Source: Takakia lepidozioides
Taxonomy: Eukaryota > Streptophyta > Takakiopsida > Takakiales > Takakiaceae
DNA: 64,000 bases
NCBI GenBank assembly: GCA_030704615.1
Contig: CM060732.1
Span: 81,615,171-81,679,170 of the forward strand
Direction: 5' to 3'
Position numbers and translations under genes: made by a program
The notes under the pieces: generated by a model
Told to the model about the DNA's origin: nothing
The model's database searches: none
Seen by the model: only the letters and a program-made list of their open reading frames with translations
Shown: positions 56,918-64,000 of the stretch, in pieces
Layout: each line of letters begins with the position of its first letter
Numbering within the stretch: the stretch's first letter is position 1

Positions 56918-57490
56918 TCATTCGTAGTTGTGTGTTACCTTCCCCATATCTGATTCATAGTCTATTTCTTTGAGAATATTGGAAGTTATTATGTCTTCGA
57001 AGATTTCCAAGTTCCATATGTGTTGATCCGGGTTCAATGGAACATGTGTACCTTTGTCGTATCTTGGTAGCGCTCTTTCAAGCTTTTGGGCCAATGAAAT
57101 CGCTTCATGGATATCAACCGGATTGCGTAAAATCACTTCTCTTTGAATTTTCTTCTTCAATCCTCTTTTGAAGTTGTCTAATGCTTCTGCATGACACATG
57201 TTTTCGATTTAAACTTGAAGATTCAAAAAATCCTCAATTATAATTCTGCACACTACCTCATTATTCCAAATTCCATAATTTCATTCGAGCAGTTGTAGCC
57301 GCATCCACTGCCTTGAATTATTGGAGCAGTCCGGCTTTCAAGGTGCTCCAAAGCCAAGATTCTCCTTTCGCGATCAGTCTTATCTCCCAAGTCTGTAACC
57401 ATGTTGAAACATTGTCGAGTAGAAAAGAGCATATGAACAGTTCGTGGTCCAAATCGCTTGATGTAGGGAAGTATGAAAGATGTATCTCCA
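56918..57490 (-). pseudogene. Ty3/gypsy gag relic
   Basis: The minus-strand frame 57199-56918 reads EALDNFKRGLKKKIQREVIL, RNPVDIHEAISLAQKLE, the layout of the retrotransposon gag domain found in plant gypsy elements. Upstream pieces in other frames (to about 57490) carry the expected W-containing gag region and the AVDAATTARMKLW-like block, broken by stops and frameshifts. No pol follows. It is an old fragment unrelated in position to the element at 2848. Confidence 0.6.
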
Positions 57491-59165
57491 TTCGATAAAT
57501 CCAGAGAGAAAGAGAAGACTCCGGCTGAGGTTGGTGTAACTAAGAGTCACTTCGTCTTACGGCTACTACCCCCTTTCGGAGGTGGGCCCTAAAAAGAAAA
57601 TACTGAATCGATAAATCCACCCTTTTAGCACTCCCATGACGCGACTTTCTTTGTATGGCTTGACCTTGCACATTTTTGTCATCTTTTGCAGAAGGTATCC
57701 AACCCGCCAGCAACAAGTCTTGGGGTGGCTGATTGTCTTACTTATTTAATGTCATCCACCAACACATTATTTTGTTGTTGGGTCGCGACAAAAACATTAT
57801 GTTTATCCACACCGTCTGGTCACTGGCTTGATGAATCTCCTCTATCTACACACTCGTATACTGAGTTATCGAAAGTTATACTGAGATACACTGTCGGGAG
57901 TTAACGAAAAGTGAGATAACTGTTAGAACTTAATATACCTTAGTGTAACCGTCTCCCACGTTCATTCTTTGCTGGCTAATGCAGGGCCCGACGTTCATTC
58001 TTTGCTGACTAATGCAAGGCTCAAGATGTACGTTGGCTATGGTGAATTCCATATGCTTACAGGTGGAAGTGGTGGGCTCCTCCACCATAGCTAGCACCCT
58101 AACCCTCCTCAATATCTGGCCCGTCCATGCAGGCTAGGGCAGCCACTAGATGGCGCCACATGTCTGCCTCGAGGAGAACATGCTACGACTGGCTCGTCAT
58201 TCTTCCTCAGGTTTTGGTGAAAATGGGAAAAAAAATATGCTTTGAATTTCCTTTAGTGAGGTAGTAGCTCATTTTTTACTGGAGCCTTTTGGCGAAAATT
58301 CACCAAAAAAAAAACGTTGCCTACAACTTGGTTGTCTCCGTAATAAATAAACATATATATATATATAGATGCCTCCTAGAGGGAAATTAAAATTATGGTG
58401 TTCCTGCAAAGACATTATGCCTCCAGCTTTTCTTCCATCTCCCTTGACTGTATGGCTCTGAGTGGTATCTCGTTCCTCAGCCTCCATGGCTTTCTTGTAC
58501 GGTTATTTTTTCTTTACCTTTAATAAAATATATCAGGGCTTCAATCCCCCCTGTTCTGTAAAAAATAAAAATAAAAATGGTGTCTCTTCACCACAAGGGC
58601 TACTACCTTCCAGCTGAAAGGTGGACACCTTCGTAACACACCAGACCACATCCAACGTGGTATGTGCCCATTACCACTGGGCTACATGCTGGTTGTCTCT
58701 GCGTAATAAGTAGGTCACAAGTGGGGGGTGATGTCACGGTGGGTGAGCACTGCGGTAGACGGACCAAAACTGCGTCGGGCTCACACATCGCGGAGGATGG
58801 CAGCGTATTCCCGCGCTCTCCTGCACGCGCATGCGCGCACTCCCACGCAGGGCCCTGTCCTCTCGCATCGCGTCATGCAGCGGGGCTGTGGAGCTGACAG
58901 CCGCATTTCCCTTGGCACTTCGCAGGCGGTGTCCATTGCATTCGGTGGCTATGGCGCCTTCAGGGATGCCGTTCAAATTACGTGATTACACGAAACACTT
59001 GGCTGTGTCCTTTTTCGGGTCGCATGTATTGTTTTTATGGGCCGTCGGATGCAGGCTCGGAATTGTCTTTGGCGCAATTCAGCAGAAACGAATGCATTCT
59101 GGGCAGAGAAGCAAGAAAGCGCAAGGCCGATATGGTATTACTGGCGTGTAGGGCAACACAGGAGC
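57491..59165. other. Non-coding spacer with small repeats
   Basis: No gene is firmly supported. A 33-bp unit repeats twice at 57958-58023 and an AT microsatellite lies near 58345. The GC-richer stretch 58660-59150 has several overlapping open frames and might contain a 5' exon with a transit peptide for the PDF-module gene downstream, but no single frame stands out. Confidence 0.35.
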
Positions 59166-59264
59166 ATGGAGCAGCGCTGGCAGCAGTTCTTTAATGATAC
59201 TTCACAGTGGTGGAACAGTTTCTTTAAAGATACTTCACAATGGTGGAACAGTAGCCCTGACAAG
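59166..59264 (+). CDS. PDF-motif module 1, first half (internally duplicated)
   Basis: An exon-like frame from ATG to a GTGAGC donor encodes RWQQFFNDTSQWWNS and then FFKDTSQWWNS, a 12-residue duplication. The W-x(3)-F-x-(D/N)-x-S-x-WW pattern is the start of the PDF motif of organellar ssDNA-binding (OSB) proteins. The second half of the motif (from PDFKHK on) is expected in a later exon. Confidence 0.5.
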
Positions 59265-59488
59265 GTGAGCTTTCTTCATGTAGGATGCTCTCGAAAAACT
59301 GTTTTCACTGGCCGTATGGAGGTTGCTCTTCCTGAGCAGGGCATGAAAGTAGGATGCGCAAGGTCTTTTCGCTGGAGTTTGCAAGGTACTTGGGAGGGTT
59401 GAGACTGCATGAATGTTGTTGAAAGAGCACTAGCGCTCTTCTCATTTGATGTTGTCGGATTTTGGGGCACAAAGGTCTACTGTAAAGC

Positions 59489-59847
59489 ATGGAGCAGAGC
59501 TGGCACGAGGTTCTCAAAAATCACTCTCAATGGTGGGACAAACTCAATCGCAAGGTGTGGCTTTCTTAATGTACGATGTGAAGAAGTTTGTCCATCCTAC
59601 AAATGTGGGCTCTTCCTGTTCGTATGATGATATCTGGTATTTTTCCTGGTGTTGACAAGGTCTTGGGAGGGTCAGCTTGGTCTTAAATCTATGGCTGCTC
59701 AGCTGCACCGTGGTGGTTGTCCTCACAGACCAATCCGAGTTCACCTGACTACAGACACAAGCGGCACGCACAAGAGGTCCTTTTGGGGTTACGGTTGGTT
59801 GAATCCTCCATGGTTGAAAGAAAAGCTAGATGCCATGACTCAAGGTC
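59489..59847 (+). pseudogene. PDF-motif module 1b
   Basis: A segment at 59489-59554 encodes SWHEVLKNHSQWWDKLNRK up to a GTGTGG splice-like site. A second segment around 59738-59847 encodes THKRSFWGYGWLNPPWLKEK, the W-x-NPPW-x-KEKL ending of the PDF motif. Both halves are needed for the motif, implying an intron between them. In OSB proteins these motifs bind single-stranded organellar DNA. Confidence 0.45.
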
Positions 59848-60036
59848 AAGGACAATGTGGTGAGGGCACATTCTTCTTCAACACATTTCAGTCTGTTTTG
59901 CCCTCTTATCAGAGTCGTCCCTAGTGTTCATGTTGGATTTTCCAAGTTAGCTTGTTGGGTGGATTTATGGTGGTTTGGATTGATTTTGACATGTGACTGC
60001 CAATGTGGCAACAGGAAAACATCCAAAAACAGACAA

Positions 60037-60373
60037 CAGAGATGAGGAGAGGCTTTGGAAGGAATGTTTTCCCGATCCCAGTCAATGGTGGGAAAATCGA
60101 GGCAAAAAGGTGAATGCCTCTTAGATTACAGAGAGAAGCAGGCACAATTCAGCATGTTACTAGAGCAGATGTAGGCTGTCATTGTCAGCCGCTAGCAGCA
60201 AGGTGAGGATGTATGGATGATTTGTGCAGAGGCAGGGATAGCTGAAGGAGCAGGGATAGAGTGTGGGTCCCGATTCCTCCAAGAGGCCGGGATTTCAAGC
60301 CCAAGATTCCTATGATTCCCTGTGGATCGATTGCTACAACAGTTGGGTAATGGTCATCTGGAAGCAGAGTAGT
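60037..60373 (+). pseudogene. PDF-motif module 2
   Basis: The first half (to 60109) encodes ERLWKECFPDPSQWWENRGK and ends at a GTGAAT donor. The second half near 60284-60373 is similar in DNA to the equivalent region of module 3 but a small deletion breaks the frame (GRDFKPK, then LWIDC in another frame). The unit from about 59900 to 60353 is duplicated as 60354-60808, with period about 454 bp. Confidence 0.5.
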
Positions 60374-60484
60374 CCCTAAGTCTTCATGTTGAATTCTGCA
60401 AGTTAGCATGTCGGGTGGTTCTATGGTTGTCTGGTTTCATTTTGACTTGTTACTCCCCATGTGCCGACAGGAAAGTATCCAAAA

Positions 60485-60562
60485 ACAGATGACAGCGACA
60501 AGAAGCTTTGGATGGAATATTTTTCCGACCCGAGTCAACGGTGCGGCACTTGAGGCAAAAAG
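60485..60562 (+). pseudogene. PDF-motif module 3, first half
   Basis: Encodes DDSDKKLWMEYFSDPSQRC, then a TGA where module 2 has CGA, then GKK at the same GTGAAT donor. The WW of the motif is also lost. The second half of this module is inside the PPR open frame downstream. Confidence 0.5.
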
Positions 60563-60709
60563 GTGAATGCCTCTTAGATGTGTAATATGAGTAGGGTTGC
60601 CGTGTCTGCTAGAACAAATCTGGGCTGTCATTGTGAGCTGCTAGCAGCACGGCGAGGATGTATGCATGATTTGTGCAGAGGCAGCGATAGCTGAAGGAGC
60701 AGGGATAGA

Positions 60710-63700
60710 GTGTGGGTCCAGATTCAGTCAAGAGGGCCAGATTTCAAGCACAAGACGACCTATGGTTCCTTGTGGATCCATAGCTACAAGAAACCTGCAT
60801 TGGTAGATGGTCAACTGGAAGCAGCAGCAGCAGCAGCAGCAGCACAGTTGATAAAATTAGGTACCTCGACCATGACCACAGCTTGCGAAAGAGGACCAAG
60901 AGTCCACAATGCCTCTTCTGGCACTTCTGGGCATGTGAGGATGCTATGTGAGGCAGGGAGCCTGAAAGAGGCTCTACAGACTTTAAACCAAGGAGGCATT
61001 TCAGCAGATTCAGATACTTATGTCGGTCTCTTGCATAACTGCATCAAGATGAAAAGCCTAGAAGCTGGAAAGAATGTGCATGCTCACATTATCCAAAGTG
61101 GATTCAAGCCAAACGTTTTCCTACACAACACCCTTGTCAACATGTATGTTAAGTGCAGGAGCATCATGGATGCTCACCAAGTGTTCAACCGCATGCCTCA
61201 ACGTTCTTTGATCACATGGAATATAATGATGGCAGGATTTACCAAGCATGGGTGTGATAGGAAGGCTTTGGAGATCTATGAGCAAATGATACAGGAAGGG
61301 GTGAAGCCCAACCACATCACGTTTGTTTGCGTTTGCAAAGCATGTGCGAGACTGGGAACCCTGGAAAAGGGCAAAGAGGTCCATGGTGACATCGTCAGAG
61401 CTGGAATCATACCAGATGTCATTCTGAACACTACCCTGGTGGACATGTACGCCAAATGTGGGTGCATCGAGGATGCAAAGGGAGTGTTTGACAATATGGC
61501 TGAACGAAATGTGGTGTCGTGGAGTGCGATGATCGCGGGATATGCACATGAGGGGCGCGGGATGGAGGCTTTGGAGACGTATGAGCAAATGATGCAGGAA
61601 GGGGTGAAGCCCAACCACATCACGTTTGTTGGTGTTTGCAATGCATGTGCAAGCCTGGCAGCCCTGGAAAAGGGCAAAGAGGTCCATGGTGACATTGTTA
61701 GAGCTGGAATTGTACCAAACGTCATTCTGAACAATACCCTTGTTGACATGTATGCCAAATGTGGGTGCATCGAGGATGCAAAGGGAGTGTTCCAGAATAT
61801 GGTTGAACAAGATGTGGGGTCTTGGAATGCGATGATTGCAGGATATGAAAAGCTGGGGCGTGGGATGGAGGCTTTGGAGACCTATGAGAAAATGGTGAGG
61901 GAAGGGGTGAAGCCCAACCACATCACATTTGTTTGTGTTTGCAGTTCGTGTGCGAGCCTTGCAGCCCTGGGAAAGGGCAAAGAGGTCCATGGGGACATTG
62001 TCAAAGCTGGAATTGTACCAGATGTTGTTCTGAACACTGCTCTGATGAACATGTATGCGAAATGTGGGAGCATCGAGGATGCAAAGGGAGTGTTTGATAA
62101 TATGGCTGAACGAAATGTGGTGTCGTGGAGCGCGATGATTGCAGGATATGCACATGAGGGGCGCGGGATAGAGGCTTTGGAGATGTATGAGCAAATGGTG
62201 CGGGAAGGGGTGAAGCCCAACCACATCACGTTTGTTTGTGTTTGCAATGCGTGTGCCAGTCTGGCAGCCCTGGAATCGGGCAAAAAGGTGCATGGTGATA
62301 TTGTTAAAGCTGGAATTGTACCAGACGTCATTCTGAACAGTACCCTCGTGGACATGTATGCCAAATGTGGGAGCATTGAGGATGCAAAGGGAGTGTTTGA
62401 CAATATGGCGGAACGAAATGTGGTGTCCTGGAGTGCTTTGATTGCAGGATATGCACAGCAGGGGCATGGGGTGGAGGCTTTGGAGGCGTATGAGCAAATG
62501 GTGCAGGAAGGGGTGAAGCCCAACCACATCACGTTTGTTTGCGTTTGCAATGCGTGTGCAAGCCTGGCAGCCCTGGAAAAGGGTAAAGAGGTCCATGGTG
62601 ACATTGTCAAAGCTGGAATTGTACCGAATGTCATTCTGAGCAATTCCCTTGTGGACATGTATGCCAAATGCGGGTCCATCGAGGATGCAAAGGGAGTGTT
62701 CGACCATATGGCTGAACGAGATGTAGTGTCTTGGAACGCAATGATCGCAGGATATGCACAGCAGGGGTGCGGGATGGAGGCTTTGGAGACCTATGAGCAA
62801 ATGATGCGGGAAGGGGTGGAGCCCAACCATATCACGTTCGTTTGCATTTGCAATGCGTGTGCGAGCCTGGCAGCCCTGGAAAAGGGCAAAGAGGTCCATG
62901 GTGCAATCGTCAAAGCTGGAATTGTACCAAATGTCATTTTGAACAGTACCCTTGTGGACATGTACGCCAAATGTGGGTGCATCGAGGATGCAAAAGGAGT
63001 GTTTGACAATATGGTCGAACGAAATGTGGTGTCATGGAGTGCAATGATTGCAGGATATGCGCGGCAGGGGTGCGGGATGGAGGCTTTGGAGACCTATGAG
63101 CAAATGGTGTGGGAAGGGGTGAAGCCGGACAGTATCACATTTATGTGTGTTCTCTCTGCATGCAGCCATGTTGGCCTACTGTATGAAGGAAGACGCTACT
63201 TTGATTCCTTGAGTCAAGATCATGGTGTCACTCCCACAGTAAAGCACTTTGGCTGCATGGTGGACCTCCTTGGACGTGCAGGGCGATTGGATGAGGCAGA
63301 GGATCTCATTGATAAAATGCCAATCAAACCAGATGCTGTGGTGTGGAAGGCCTTGCTTGGTGCCTGCAGAATCCATGGCAATGTGGAGATGGCTGAACGT
63401 GCGGCAACATCTATTCTCAAGTGGGATGAACTTGACGCCGCCACTTACGTGTTGCTATCAAACATCTATGCCACAGCTGGCAGGTGGGAGGATAGCGCAA
63501 AGGTGAGAAAAATGATGATCGTCAGAGGGGTTAGAAAGGAGCCAGGTCGCTGCTGCATTGAGGTTGGCACCAGGGTGCACACATTTGTTGTAGATGACCA
63601 ATTGCATCCCAAAATCAAGGAAATCCATGCTGAGCTGAGAAGATTGTCTGGGCAGATGAAGGAGACTGGGCATGTGCCTGACACACGATTTGTATTGCAT

Positions 63701-63949
63701 GATGTGGGGGAGGAGCAAAAGGAATTTTCTTTTTGCCACCACAGTGAGAAGCTGGCCATTGGTTTTGGGCTGATCAGTACGGCCCCTAGGACGCCTCTCC
63801 TTCTCATCAAGACTCTTCGGGTCTGTGGTGACTGCCACAGCTCCATCAAGTTGATCTCAAAGATTGTTGGCCGAGCAATTGTCGTACGGGATGCTAACCG
63901 CTTCCACCACTTTGAAGATGGGGTTTGTTCTTGTGAGGATTACTGGTGA
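60710..63949 (+). CDS. DYW-class PPR protein with N-terminal PDF half-motif
   Basis: A single uninterrupted frame of 1,079 residues. Near residues 10-23 it reads PDFKHKTTYGSLWI, the second half of an OSB-type PDF motif, then a CAG-encoded poly-Ala run. From about residue 80 come PLS-type PPR repeats; the section from about 61300 to 63150 consists of near-identical 101-residue units, each one P-L-S triplet. E/E+ motifs and a C-terminal DYW deaminase domain follow, with the zinc-binding HSE, CGDC and final EDYW. Such proteins act in mitochondria or plastids as site-specific C-to-U RNA editing factors. The true start may lie upstream by splicing from the PDF exons, or at Met55 (60872) if the PDF part is untranslated; no transit peptide is clear. 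Confidence 0.88.
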   Translation: MWVQIQSRGPDFKHKTTYGSLWIHSYKKPALVDGQLEAAAAAAAAQLIKLGTSTMTTACERGPRVHNASSGTSGHVRMLCEAGSLKEALQTLNQGGISADSDTYVGLLHNCIKMKSLEAGKNVHAHIIQSGFKPNVFLHNTLVNMYVKCRSIMDAHQVFNRMPQRSLITWNIMMAGFTKHGCDRKALEIYEQMIQEGVKPNHITFVCVCKACARLGTLEKGKEVHGDIVRAGIIPDVILNTTLVDMYAKCGCIEDAKGVFDNMAERNVVSWSAMIAGYAHEGRGMEALETYEQMMQEGVKPNHITFVGVCNACASLAALEKGKEVHGDIVRAGIVPNVILNNTLVDMYAKCGCIEDAKGVFQNMVEQDVGSWNAMIAGYEKLGRGMEALETYEKMVREGVKPNHITFVCVCSSCASLAALGKGKEVHGDIVKAGIVPDVVLNTALMNMYAKCGSIEDAKGVFDNMAERNVVSWSAMIAGYAHEGRGIEALEMYEQMVREGVKPNHITFVCVCNACASLAALESGKKVHGDIVKAGIVPDVILNSTLVDMYAKCGSIEDAKGVFDNMAERNVVSWSALIAGYAQQGHGVEALEAYEQMVQEGVKPNHITFVCVCNACASLAALEKGKEVHGDIVKAGIVPNVILSNSLVDMYAKCGSIEDAKGVFDHMAERDVVSWNAMIAGYAQQGCGMEALETYEQMMREGVEPNHITFVCICNACASLAALEKGKEVHGAIVKAGIVPNVILNSTLVDMYAKCGCIEDAKGVFDNMVERNVVSWSAMIAGYARQGCGMEALETYEQMVWEGVKPDSITFMCVLSACSHVGLLYEGRRYFDSLSQDHGVTPTVKHFGCMVDLLGRAGRLDEAEDLIDKMPIKPDAVVWKALLGACRIHGNVEMAERAATSILKWDELDAATYVLLSNIYATAGRWEDSAKVRKMMIVRGVRKEPGRCCIEVGTRVHTFVVDDQLHPKIKEIHAELRRLSGQMKETGHVPDTRFVLHDVGEEQKEFSFCHHSEKLAIGFGLISTAPRTPLLLIKTLRVCGDCHSSIKLISKIVGRAIVVRDANRFHHFEDGVCSCEDYW
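61301..63421. repeat. 303-bp tandem coding repeats in the PPR gene
   Basis: The phrase encoding GVKPNHITF recurs at intervals of exactly 303 bp (about 61301, 61604, 61907, 62210, 62513, 62816, and as GVKPDSITF at 63119). DNA identity between units is high, including at third codon positions, which points to recent duplication or gene conversion. The last unit grades into the E domain. Confidence 0.9.
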
Positions 63950-64000
63950 AATGTTTTCTGGAAAGGTGCGAGTGTCTGGCTTCATTCATTAATCAGTGTA

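Noticed and set aside
61121-62899. 592-codon open frame on the minus strand
   Set aside because: It is antisense to the PPR repeats and stays open only because the 303-bp units repeat the same sequence; other antisense frames over the units show the same effect.

Overview
The window looks like nuclear DNA of a streptophyte, probably an early-branching one such as a charophyte alga or a seedless land plant. Evidence: short GT-AG introns, a six-exon plant-type laccase, a DYW-class pentatricopeptide-repeat (PPR) protein, PDF-motif modules like those of organellar ssDNA-binding (OSB) proteins, SWIM-bearing MULE transposases, and a Ty3/gypsy element carrying a cytosine-C5 methyltransferase domain. 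Capture of such domains by LTR elements is reported from charophytes and dinoflagellates; the assignment to a lineage is inference. Most of the window is mobile or decaying DNA. Only the laccase (18.06-21.41 kb, minus) and the PPR gene (60.7-63.95 kb, plus) read as complete conserved host genes.

Layout. 0-2.85 kb: GC-rich palindromic repeats, telomere-like DNA, and a 5'-truncated copy of an unusual methyltransferase-like gene. 2.85-7.8 kb: 5'-truncated gypsy element (C5-methyltransferase, RT, RNase H, integrase, PHD finger, LTR). 7.9-16.2 kb: a decayed multi-exon locus with three degenerate FCP1-like HAD modules and a recurrent short hairpin. 16.2-17.1 kb: Ty1/copia gag relic. 18.0-21.4 kb: laccase. 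21.4-30.1 kb: mostly non-coding, with a mariner-like MITE and a truncated LINE. 30.2-39.2 kb: second and fourth methyltransferase-like copies, inside a field of about 20 palindromes centred on GGCGCC. 39.2-41.6 kb: GGAT-rich and G-rich repeats. 41.6-44.3 kb: decayed MULE. 45.5-46.3 kb: orphan ORF. 46.6-49.7 kb: tandem repeats, then the third methyltransferase-like copy in inverted orientation, forming a 1.7-kb inverted repeat with 0.6-2.34 kb. 49.8-50.3 kb: a second palindrome family. 50.5-54.0 kb: nearly intact MULE. 54-59 kb: AT-rich repeats and a gag relic. 59.1-60.8 kb: PDF-motif modules running into the PPR gene.

Two observations stand out. (1) A plant gene family joins a ParB-like N-terminal half (WDGNHR box) to a beta-class DNA-methyltransferase-like half whose catalytic motif is degenerate (DIPDG in place of a DPPY-type motif) but whose motif I region and exon structure are kept in several copies. 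(2) The introns and flanks around these copies hold copy-specific families of short, near-perfect palindromes. Variant members carry matched changes in both arms, as if palindromicity itself is preserved or regenerated.
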